From Thermomicrobiales bacterium (GTDB lineage Bacteria; Chloroflexota; Chloroflexia; Thermomicrobiales; UBA6265): DNA of 64,000 nucleotides. This document shows, piece by piece, positions 38,228 to 45,695 of this stretch. Below the pieces are notes generated by a model. The model saw only the letters and a program-made list of their open reading frames with translations. It did not search any database and was not told the DNA's origin. Position numbers and translations under genes: made by a program. The stretch is taken from contig JAWKPF010000012.1 in the NCBI GenBank assembly GCA_041390825.1, positions 75,625 through 139,624 on the forward strand. Reading direction: 5' to 3'. Each line of letters starts with the position of its first letter. Positions within the stretch are counted from its first letter, which is position 1.

Positions 38228-38749
38228 ATGAGCCGGTCGATGCCCTCTACGCAAATCTCCCTGACTCCTGCGGCACTTCGCTGCGTGGCGCTGGCAGGGG
38301 TTGTCGCGCTCACGATGATCTTGCTGGATGCCTTCACCAAGTGGTTGATCATTCGCGAACTTGGCCCTGGCTCGGATCGTGTCTCCGTTCCCATCATTGG
38401 GGAGATGGTCGAACTGCGGTACGCAACTAATGGCGGAATTGCGTTCGGTCTTCTGAGCGGCTCGTCCACCATCGCGGGTGTGTTGGCCGGCATCATCATC
38501 GTTCCACTGATGGTCGTCCTGCTACTCAACGCTCGCCGGGGCGCCGATTGGGCGCTTGGAGCGGGTCTGGTGCTTGGAGGGGCGGCGGGGAATCTCCTCG
38601 ATCGAATCGGGGACGCGACTGTTACCGATTTCATCTCCATCGGACCCTGGCCCTCCTTCAATCTCGCCGATGTCGCCATCTCCGTTGGTGCGGTCATTCT
38701 GATCGCGTGCAGCTTCCGATCGCGGAACGAGTCATCGGATACCCCATGA
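38228..38749 (+). CDS. lspA: Prolipoprotein signal peptidase (signal peptidase II)
   Basis: This 173-residue protein, with ATG at 38228, has four hydrophobic segments. The catalytic Asp pair is in VTDFISIG and FNLADVAI, and GNLLDRI marks the family. It cleaves the signal peptide of lipoproteins after lipidation. Its stop overlaps the ATG of the pseudouridine synthase gene (ATGA, 38746-38749). The run lspA-rluD is a common bacterial arrangement. The final residues are charged (RSRNESSDTP). Confidence 0.93.
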   Translation: MSRSMPSTQISLTPAALRCVALAGVVALTMILLDAFTKWLIIRELGPGSDRVSVPIIGEMVELRYATNGGIAFGLLSGSSTIAGVLAGIIIVPLMVVLLLNARRGADWALGAGLVLGGAAGNLLDRIGDATVTDFISIGPWPSFNLADVAISVGAVILIACSFRSRNESSDTP

Positions 38750-39714
38750 CCAACCACTACGATCCCGTCGCCGTCGAAGAAGATGATGCCTCGGGCGCCG
38801 ATCTTTTCGAGTTGCGGCCGGAATCGGTCGATGCCGGAGAGCGGCTCGATGTTTTTCTTGCAAAGCAGCTTCCCGATCTGTCGCGCAACTACATCCAGCA
38901 GCTAATCGCGGATGCCAACGTGTTGGTCGACAACGCGCCCCGCAAGCGGACGTTCAAGATCGCGCCCGCTCACCAGATTCAGGTGAGACTGCCTGCGCCG
39001 CAGCCCCATGACATCGAGCCACAAGACATCCCCCTGACGGTTGTCTACGAGGATGCGGATATCGCGGTCATCGACAAGCCGGCTGGGATGGTGGTGCATC
39101 CTGCAGCCGGTCACGCCGACGGCACGCTGGTCAATGCGCTCCTCTACCGCTATCCGGAGGTTGCGCTCAATGGCTCCAACCGTCCCGGAATCGTCCATCG
39201 TCTCGACAAGGACACGTCGGGGCTCATCGTCATTGCCCGAACACCAGTCGGCCAGCGGCTCTTGCTGGAACAATGGGCCGATGGATCGGTCCAGAAGGGA
39301 TATAAGGCGTTGGTGTATGGGCAGATCGAAGAGAACGAAGCGACCATCGATGCGCCGATTGGCCGGGATCCGGCAGACCGCCAGCGCATGGCCATCATTG
39401 CCACCGGAAAACCGGCGGTTACGCACTTCTCGGTCGAAGAACGGTTCGATGCGACCACGTATCTCGATGTCGAAATCGAGACCGGCCGCACGCACCAGAT
39501 TCGCGTCCATCTGGCGTTCATTGGACATCCGGTCGTCGCAGATCCTCTCTATGCCAATCGCAGTTGGCCGACCCTGGGGCTCGAACGTCAGTTCCTTCAT
39601 GCCTGGCGATTGGGACTGCGGTTGTCCAGCGGCCAGCGCGCTACTTTCGAATCGCCACTTCCGCCCGAACTGGAGCGCACGCTGGCAGAAGTTCGCCGGG
39701 AGACGCCGCGATGA
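38746..39714 (+). CDS. rluD: RluD-family 23S rRNA pseudouridine synthase
   Basis: This 322-residue protein has an N-terminal S4 RNA-binding domain (GERLDVFLAKQLPDLSRNYI) and a catalytic domain with HRLDKDTSGLIVIA, in which the Asp is the nucleophile, and ETGRTHQIRVHLAFIGHPV. It isomerises uridines in 23S rRNA or another RNA. Family members with an S4 domain are usually RluD, but paralogues RluA/C cannot be excluded. It overlaps both neighbours by four bases (38746-38749; 39711-39714). Confidence 0.92.
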   Translation: MTNHYDPVAVEEDDASGADLFELRPESVDAGERLDVFLAKQLPDLSRNYIQQLIADANVLVDNAPRKRTFKIAPAHQIQVRLPAPQPHDIEPQDIPLTVVYEDADIAVIDKPAGMVVHPAAGHADGTLVNALLYRYPEVALNGSNRPGIVHRLDKDTSGLIVIARTPVGQRLLLEQWADGSVQKGYKALVYGQIEENEATIDAPIGRDPADRQRMAIIATGKPAVTHFSVEERFDATTYLDVEIETGRTHQIRVHLAFIGHPVVADPLYANRSWPTLGLERQFLHAWRLGLRLSSGQRATFESPLPPELERTLAEVRRETPR

Positions 39715-41036
39715 CCCCTGAAGCGCGCATCGAGCAGTGGTTCCGCGAGATCCTGGTGCAGCTTGCCCCGCGTCGCCTGGCCAGTCGGGCCGCCAGCTTC
39801 CAGGATGAGAGTTACAAGCCGTCAGGAACGGCGTCTGCCGGCTGTGAACGGCCTGTCATTGGTGCCGATGGCGGCGAATTGCTCCCGGTTGCGATCGGCA
39901 AGGCCGCCATTGCGATGGCCGAGGGAGCGCAGGATCTCTTTGGGGATCAGTTCGAGCGCGGGTTCGTGCTCACCGTCGACGGACCGGACGCGTCGGGACT
40001 CGACGAGCGCTGGACCGTTTTTCGCGCCGGACATCCCATCCCGGATCAGCGGGGCATCGAGGCCACACGCGCGATCGTCCGGGCGGTTGAGCAACTGAAA
40101 CCGGATGACATGGTCGTCGCGTTGATCTCCGGAGGGGGTTCTGCGCTCTTCGAGGCGCCGGTCGATCCGCTTACCCTGGAGGACTTTGCCGAGCTCACCC
40201 GTTTGTTGCTCGGCGCCGGGGCGCCGATTCAGCATCTCAACACGGTCCGGATTCCATTGAGCCAGGTCAAGGGTGGAGCGTTTCGTCGCAGGTCTCCGGC
40301 GGGGAGGTTCGTCACCTTGATTCTTTCGGATGTGCTCGGCAACGACGTCCACATCATCGCCAGTGGCCCAACGGTGGAACCAACGGTCACCGGAGCGGCG
40401 GCGCTCGCGGTACTCGATCTGTACGGCTTGCGTGAAAGCGTCTCCCCACGAATTCGGTCGGCGCTGAACGAGGCAGCGGCCACAACCACCGAGTGGGACT
40501 TTCCGGGTGACGAGGTCGAGGTTGTTGGCGATGTCACGCTCGCGATCGAACTGGCGCGGCGAGCATCTCTGTCTTCGGGCGCCCCTACGGCAGTTGTCGG
40601 CGAGCTGCTGGACGGAGAAGCAGCAGAGGAAGCGCGGGCATGGGTCGCGACGTTGCTGGCGACACCAGCCGGGACCGCCGTGGTGTGGGGTGGCGGAGAA
40701 ACTACCGTCACCGTGCGCGGCTCAGGGGTGGGTGGCCGCAACACCGAGTTTGCATTGGCTGCCGCGCTGGAGCTCGATCGGCTAGAGAACGACGAATGGG
40801 TAGTTGCCAGTCTCGCAACCGATGGGCAAGACGGTTTCAGCGGCAGCGCGGGCGCCATTGCCAGCCGCCGGACCATCCGCGACGCGCGAGCGCTTGGCAT
40901 CGATCCTGCGGCCGCGCTCTCGGAAAACGACAGCGCGACCTTCTTTGCCAGGGTGGGAGGGCTTGTCATAACCGGACCCTCTGGCACCAATGTCAACGAT
41001 CTCTACGTCGGCGTACGCCGTTCCTTCTTCCAGTAA
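39711..41036 (+). CDS. Glycerate 2-kinase (GckA/MOFRL family)
   Basis: This 441-residue protein matches the DUF4147-MOFRL glycerate kinase layout. The N-terminal domain has VAIGKAAIAMAEGA, VFRAGHPIPDQRG and LISGGGSALFEAP. The MOFRL region shows VVWGGGETTVTV, then GGRNTEFALAAAL and SLATDGQDGFSGSAGAI. It phosphorylates D-glycerate to 2-phosphoglycerate in glyoxylate or serine breakdown. The ATG at 39711 overlaps the rluD stop by four bases, so it is the third gene of the coupled run. No other glycerate gene is close. Confidence 0.9.
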   Translation: MTPEARIEQWFREILVQLAPRRLASRAASFQDESYKPSGTASAGCERPVIGADGGELLPVAIGKAAIAMAEGAQDLFGDQFERGFVLTVDGPDASGLDERWTVFRAGHPIPDQRGIEATRAIVRAVEQLKPDDMVVALISGGGSALFEAPVDPLTLEDFAELTRLLLGAGAPIQHLNTVRIPLSQVKGGAFRRRSPAGRFVTLILSDVLGNDVHIIASGPTVEPTVTGAAALAVLDLYGLRESVSPRIRSALNEAAATTTEWDFPGDEVEVVGDVTLAIELARRASLSSGAPTAVVGELLDGEAAEEARAWVATLLATPAGTAVVWGGGETTVTVRGSGVGGRNTEFALAAALELDRLENDEWVVASLATDGQDGFSGSAGAIASRRTIRDARALGIDPAAALSENDSATFFARVGGLVITGPSGTNVNDLYVGVRRSFFQ

Positions 41037-41095
41037 GCAATCGGATCGAATGTCGGCGGTGCGCATTCCTGAGAGTGCCGAAATCGCTGGCCGCT

Positions 41096-41104
41096 TGCTA
41101 TAGT
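41096..41104 (+). promoter_or_regulatory. Extended -10 element before the thiamine-diphosphate enzyme
   Basis: TGCTATAGT, an extended -10 form, lies 48 bases before the ATG at 41152. It is similar to the element before rpsU (27621). No -35 consensus is obvious. Confidence 0.5.
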
Positions 41105-41151
41105 CAACGCAACACGATCGATCCTATCGAAAGGACAGGGACCCCACCCCG

Positions 41152-42879
41152 ATGCAAGGCGCAAGGGCACTCGTCGACGTACTCGTCGAAAGCGGCATCG
41201 AGCATGTATTCGGACTTCCCGGGGACACCGGGATGGCGCTCTACGATGCATTCAACGCCCGGCGTGATCGGATCGAGCACATCATGACGCGGGACGAGCG
41301 GTCAGCCTCGTTCATGGCCGATGCCTACGCCAGAGCGTCGGGCCGTCTGGGGGTCTGTGAAGGGCCGAGCGGAGGCGGAGCGACCTATATCTTGCCAGGA
41401 GTGGCGGAAGCGCAGGGGTCTGCCATTCCGGTGCTTTGCATGACGTCGGATACACCGGTCTCGCAACATCAGCGCGGCGTGCTCACCGAACTCGACCAGG
41501 AATCGCTCTTCCGACCAGTGACGAAATGGAACGCGCGCGTCAATTCCTCGTCTACGATGGCTGAGATGGCACGTCGCGCGATCCGCATGGCAACGGTTGG
41601 CCGCCCCGGAGCGGTCCATCTTTCCCTTCCGACCGACAGCCTTGAGGGTGAGACCGACGACCGTTCTGTCTACGGCGTTCCGGAGCTGTCGCGGGTTCCG
41701 GTGTTGCGCACGCGTCCTGATCCGGAGCTGGTGGAACGAGCCGCGCGCGCCATCGAGCAGGCAGCCCGGCCGGTGATCGTTGCAGGCGGAGGAGTCGTTA
41801 CCGGCAATGCGTGGGATGCGCTCACGGTGTTCGCCGAGACCTTGAACATCCCGGTTGCCACCTCGATCAACGGCAAGGGCAGCATCGCCGAAACGAGCCG
41901 TGTTTCGATCGGCATCGTGGGAGGCAACGGCGCGCGCGCGTATACCAACGATGTTGTTTCCGATGCCGATCTCATCATTTACGTCGGGAGCCGAACCGAT
42001 TCGACCACCACGCATCATTGGTCGGTGCCAAGCATTGGCGATCCTCCGGCAGTCATCCAGATCGATGTCGAACCCTTCGAGATCGGCAACAACTATCGGC
42101 TCGTGGTTCCCATTGCGGGCGACGCCGGGTTGACACTGATCGATCTGCTGGCCGCTTTCGACCGGCCGGAAGAGGTTGGCGCACGCAACCGCGAGCGAAT
42201 CGATGGACTGGTTGCTGTTGCTGATCGCTACTGGGAAGATGTGCGGCGGCAGGCATTGCAAACCGACGTGCCGATGAAACCGCAAGTGATCGTGGCGGCA
42301 ATGCGCAAGCTGCTGGATGACGACACGCTGATCGTGGCCGATCCCGGGACTCCAACACCCTATCTTGGCGCCCAGTACCGTCTGAACCGACCTGGCCGCA
42401 CCACCATCATTCCGCGCGCGCATGGCGGCCTCGGCTATGCGATCCCGGCCGTCGTGGGCGCGGCCAAGGCGAGACCAAACGCGCGTGTGGTGGGATTTAC
42501 CACCGACGGCAGCTTCGGCATGGCGTGCGGCGAGCTCGAGACGATCACCCGGCTGAACTTGCCGATCGTCTTCATTCACTGCAACAACAGCAGCTTCGGT
42601 TGGATCAAGGAACTGCAACATCTCTACCACGGCGATCAGTATTTCTCGGTCGATTTCAACCCGGTCGATTACGCCGGAATTGCTCGTGGGTTTGGGTTCC
42701 AGTCGACCCAGATCACAGAACCTGGCGACTTCGAGCGCACACTGGCGAACGCGCTTGCCGACGGCCGGCCCTGGTTCATCGATGTGGTAACCGAGTCGCA
42801 GATAACCGAGACGCCTCCGGTGGCGGGATGGATCGCGGCCGAAGCCAAACGAGCGCAGCAGCTGGGAGTGGTCCGATGA
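41152..42879 (+). CDS. Thiamine-diphosphate-dependent enzyme, acetolactate synthase large-subunit-like
   Basis: This 575-residue protein is built of three alpha/beta domains. The catalytic Glu lies in MTRDERSASFMADAYA, the middle domain has PVIVAGGGVVTGNAW and INGKGSIAETS, and the ThDP-binding region is TTDGSFGMACGELETITR followed by FIHCNNSSFGWIK. The usual GDG is TDG here. No FAD-binding signature is clear. It may be a carboligase, oxalyl-CoA-like decarboxylase or sulfoacetaldehyde-type enzyme; the annotation as acetolactate synthase is not certain because no ilvN or ilvC is close. The next gene's ATG overlaps its stop (42876-42879). Confidence 0.85.
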   Translation: MQGARALVDVLVESGIEHVFGLPGDTGMALYDAFNARRDRIEHIMTRDERSASFMADAYARASGRLGVCEGPSGGGATYILPGVAEAQGSAIPVLCMTSDTPVSQHQRGVLTELDQESLFRPVTKWNARVNSSSTMAEMARRAIRMATVGRPGAVHLSLPTDSLEGETDDRSVYGVPELSRVPVLRTRPDPELVERAARAIEQAARPVIVAGGGVVTGNAWDALTVFAETLNIPVATSINGKGSIAETSRVSIGIVGGNGARAYTNDVVSDADLIIYVGSRTDSTTTHHWSVPSIGDPPAVIQIDVEPFEIGNNYRLVVPIAGDAGLTLIDLLAAFDRPEEVGARNRERIDGLVAVADRYWEDVRRQALQTDVPMKPQVIVAAMRKLLDDDTLIVADPGTPTPYLGAQYRLNRPGRTTIIPRAHGGLGYAIPAVVGAAKARPNARVVGFTTDGSFGMACGELETITRLNLPIVFIHCNNSSFGWIKELQHLYHGDQYFSVDFNPVDYAGIARGFGFQSTQITEPGDFERTLANALADGRPWFIDVVTESQITETPPVAGWIAAEAKRAQQLGVVR

Positions 42880-43802
42880 GCGACCGGATACCCATTCTGC
42901 TGGACGTCGATACCGGTATCGACGATGCCGCGGCCATCGCGCTGGCGGTGCATTCACCAGACGCTGATCTCGTATCGGTCTCCACCGTGGCGGGAAACAC
43001 CACGATCGAGAACGCGACCCGGAACACGCTCGATGTGCTGGACCTTCTCGGTGCGACGCACGTTCCGGTGTATCGCGGAGCATCCCGGCCGCTGGTGCGG
43101 GATCTGTTCACTGCAGCTCACGCGCACGGAAGCAATGGCGTCGGCGGAGCCGATCTGACGCGGAGCAAACGCTTGCCGGGTGAGTTGAAGGGACCGGCAT
43201 CCATCGTCGCCCATGCCCTTGCACGGCCGAAAGAGTTCACGCTCGTTTGCCTGGGACCGTTGACGAATCTTGCGATCGCGCTCAATGTCCAGCCAGACCT
43301 TCCCGAGCTGCTCAAGCGGCTCGTCATCATGGGCGGCGCATTTTGGACGCCCGGGAACATCAAGCCCCACCGCCATGCCGAGTTCAACATCTATGTGGAT
43401 CCGGAGGCGGCACAACAGGTGTTCGACGCCGGGTTCACAGAGTTCTATGCGGTGGGTCTCGATGTGACGCATGAAGCGCCGGTTTCGCCCGAGGTGTGGG
43501 AACTGGTGACGAGCTCCGATTCCGCCCCGGCGGAGGTCATCCAGACACTTTACCGGTCGCGCATCGAAGATCCTTCGAGCGGCACGGCCTATATTCATGA
43601 CGCCATGGCAGTCGCTGCGGCGCTCGACCCCACGCTCATCGAGTGGGAGACGCACGATATCCAGGTTCCGCTCGATGAGGTTCACCGCGGCCAAACCCGG
43701 CTCGTGCCGGGAGACCGGGTGCGCGTCTCGAAATCAGTCGATGCGTTGACGTTTATGGAGCGTTTCTATCAGCGGCTCGGGATCGGACCGCGCCCTTCGT
43801 AG
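42876..43802 (+). CDS. Nucleoside hydrolase (IunH family)
   Basis: This 308-residue protein has the calcium-binding DVDTGIDDAAAI signature at residues about 10-21. It also has VSTVAGNTTIENATRN, LVCLGPLTNLAIAL, RLVIMGGAFW, HAEFNIYVDPEAAQQVF and YIHDAMAVAA. It hydrolyses the N-glycosidic bond of purine or pyrimidine nucleosides to base and ribose. Translational coupling to the preceding ThDP enzyme is unusual and suggests a shared pathway, possibly a ribose or nucleoside derivative. Confidence 0.93.
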   Translation: MSDRIPILLDVDTGIDDAAAIALAVHSPDADLVSVSTVAGNTTIENATRNTLDVLDLLGATHVPVYRGASRPLVRDLFTAAHAHGSNGVGGADLTRSKRLPGELKGPASIVAHALARPKEFTLVCLGPLTNLAIALNVQPDLPELLKRLVIMGGAFWTPGNIKPHRHAEFNIYVDPEAAQQVFDAGFTEFYAVGLDVTHEAPVSPEVWELVTSSDSAPAEVIQTLYRSRIEDPSSGTAYIHDAMAVAAALDPTLIEWETHDIQVPLDEVHRGQTRLVPGDRVRVSKSVDALTFMERFYQRLGIGPRPS

Positions 43803-43836
43803 ATCGAAACCAGGTGCTCGCAACAGGAGGTACCCG

Positions 43837-44430
43837 ATGTCAGAAGCAGCCGAACTCGTCGACAAGGCGCCGGTTCAGGATCGCGATCTGCTGCAGCGGC
43901 TGAGCCTCTATTTCGATGCGTTCGAACAACGGTTGCGGCAAGGGCAAGGGTGGTTCATCTTCAACGCCGAAGGAACCCGCGGCAAACGGATCTCCACCTT
44001 CATCGAACGACGGCTGGACGAAGCTGGCGATGTCGACGCATGCATGATGCCCTGGCGAGACTTCGCGCTGAGCGCCTACGTGAACGAAATCGGGTTGCCC
44101 GAACTCGAACCGAAGGTGAAAGAGGATCGGGACAACGAACGGTTGCGGCGCGAGTTCGAATTTGCCCGTGAAGTCACCGATCACGTGTGGCTCCGATGCC
44201 AATCATCGGAACTCCTGGTCGTGACCGATCTGAAACCGCGCCAGTCGCATGAAGCGGCGTTTCTGGATCGCACCGTCGAGCAACGATATGCCAACCGCCG
44301 GGCGACCATCCTGCTGACGCCTGAGATGCCTGCTGAACTCGAGGCCGATTTGCGCACCATCGATCCGACCGAGGCGTCGTGGAACCGGCTCTTCTCGCGC
44401 ATGTACGAAACGAGTCTGGTCGCGCTGTAG
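43837..44430 (+). CDS. DnaC/IstB-like protein with a degenerate P-loop
   Basis: This 197-residue protein is not confidently placed in a named family, but the second half follows the DnaC/IstB AAA+ pattern. SSELLVVTDLKPRQSHEA resembles Walker B, VEQRYANRRATILLTPEMP resembles the box-VII/sensor-1 stretch with an Arg before it, and RLFSRMYETSLVAL resembles the sensor-2 end. The Walker A position reads NAEGTRGKRIS where GxxGxGKT is expected: the first Gly and the final Ser/Thr are missing. It may bind but not hydrolyse nucleotide. It starts at ATG 43837 behind AGGAGG, 35 bases after the nucleoside hydrolase. No replication or transposase gene is near. Confidence 0.55.
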   Translation: MSEAAELVDKAPVQDRDLLQRLSLYFDAFEQRLRQGQGWFIFNAEGTRGKRISTFIERRLDEAGDVDACMMPWRDFALSAYVNEIGLPELEPKVKEDRDNERLRREFEFAREVTDHVWLRCQSSELLVVTDLKPRQSHEAAFLDRTVEQRYANRRATILLTPEMPAELEADLRTIDPTEASWNRLFSRMYETSLVAL

Positions 44431-44535
44431 AGGCGAGGAATCACGAGAACTGTTCGCGCCGCCAGAACGAACGGCGCGGGTCCGGCATTGCGCGGATCGA
44501 TCTCGAATCCGATCGCTCGACTCGCCTGGGTTGCC

Positions 44536-45525
44536 CTATGACGTCCGACGCACCGCTTGCTCGGCGAGTTCGTAGAGCAGCTCACGGGTTTCGGGATCAG
44601 GAACGAGGTCGAGTCGGGCACGCGCTTGCGAAATGTAGGTATCGGCCCGCGCGACCGCTTGCTCGACAGCGCCAGACGAGCGGATCTTGTCGAGTACGTG
44701 CGCGACGAATGCCTCTTCCTGGTTCGAGCGATCGACGATCGACTGAACGTCACACCATGCAGGACTGCCGGCATCGACCTGCTGCAGGTAGTAAATCACC
44801 GGCAGGGTAATGGTCGATTGCAACAGATCGTGTCCGGCCGGTTTTCCGAGCTGTTCCGACCCTCCGGTCAGATCGAGCACATCGTCCATGATCTGGAAGG
44901 CCAGACCGAGATCGTCGCCGTACCCGCGCAGCGCGGAGATGGCGGTTTCTGGCGCACCACCGATGATGGCGCCGGTTTCCGCAGCGCATCCGAAGAGCGA
45001 TGCCGTCTTGCCATAGATCCGTGCCAGATACTGTCGCTCGGTTTGCTCGGGCTTGCGCGCGTCCATCATCTCCATCAGCTGTCCATCGCAGATATCGCCG
45101 AGGGAGTTGGAGAAGACCGAAACGACGCGAGGGTTGTTGGTGGAGGCGGCCAGAATGGCGGATTGCGCGAAGAGATAGTCGCCGACCAGGATGACGGCAG
45201 CGGTATCGACCTGTGAATTCAGCGTCGGTTTACCGCGCCGGAAAGCCGAATGATCGACTGCATCGTCATGCACCAGTGACGCGGTGTGCAGCAGTTCCAC
45301 GCCGGCCGCGGCTGATACAAGAGTCTCGAACGACTGGTCGTAGTTCCATGCACGCGCAGCCAACAGGACGAGCAGCGGACGCAAGCGTTTGCCACCTGAG
45401 CGCACGATCTCTTCGAGAATGGTGGAGATTTGGGGGTAGGGAACCCGTGCCGCGTCGACGACCCGATCGGACACCCGTTGCAAGTCGCCGCGCATTTCCG
45501 CGAAGACGTCAGTTCGTTGGAGCAC
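44536..45525 (-). CDS. Polyprenyl (all-trans) diphosphate synthase
   Basis: This 329-residue enzyme extends farnesyl or geranylgeranyl diphosphate with isopentenyl units, for quinone side chains or carrier lipid. Both Asp-rich motifs are present: LVHDDAVDHS (first) and FQIMDDVLDLTGG (second). The segment GGKRLRPLLVLLAAR and the KTASLFG site are also typical. The start is uncertain: GTG 45525 has AGGAA upstream, TTG 45546 is possible, and ATG 45495 has a weak site. A strong promoter lies at 45587-45616. It is divergent from the hydrolase gene at 45696. Confidence 0.9.
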   Translation of the reverse strand: MLQRTDVFAEMRGDLQRVSDRVVDAARVPYPQISTILEEIVRSGGKRLRPLLVLLAARAWNYDQSFETLVSAAAGVELLHTASLVHDDAVDHSAFRRGKPTLNSQVDTAAVILVGDYLFAQSAILAASTNNPRVVSVFSNSLGDICDGQLMEMMDARKPEQTERQYLARIYGKTASLFGCAAETGAIIGGAPETAISALRGYGDDLGLAFQIMDDVLDLTGGSEQLGKPAGHDLLQSTITLPVIYYLQQVDAGSPAWCDVQSIVDRSNQEEAFVAHVLDKIRSSGAVEQAVARADTYISQARARLDLVPDPETRELLYELAEQAVRRTS

Positions 45526-45580
45526 CCTGTTTCCGTTCCTGACCAACTTCGCTCAACTGCCGGAAGTTCGACCGCTTCTT

Positions 45581-45604
45581 TAGTGGATTATCAAAGTACC
45601 ACTA
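45581..45604. promoter_or_regulatory. Inverted repeat overlapping the promoter of the polyprenyl synthase gene
   Basis: TAGTGG (45581-45586) and CCACTA (45599-45604) form a perfect inverted repeat around 12 bases. The -10 box (GATAAT on the minus strand, 45587-45592) lies inside the repeat, so a repressor bound here would block the promoter. Confidence 0.45.
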
Positions 45605-45616
45605 CAGGCGTGTCAA
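45587..45616 (-). promoter_or_regulatory. Strong promoter for the polyprenyl synthase gene
   Basis: On the minus strand TTGACA (45616-45611) and GATAAT (45592-45587) are separated by 18 bases. The -35 box is a perfect consensus match and the -10 box is off by one. Transcription would start near 45580, giving a leader of roughly 55 bases to the GTG start. Confidence 0.75.
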
Positions 45617-45695
45617 TTCGTTACGCGACCTCGTGCGGGAAACGTTGCGGCCTTCTTGTGACACTTCCGGCGTATTTTTCTGACGCGGTTGTAGA

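Noticed and set aside
41302..43083. 593-codon minus-strand frame opposite the ThDP enzyme
   Set aside because: Antisense shadow; the plus-strand gene has clear catalytic motifs.
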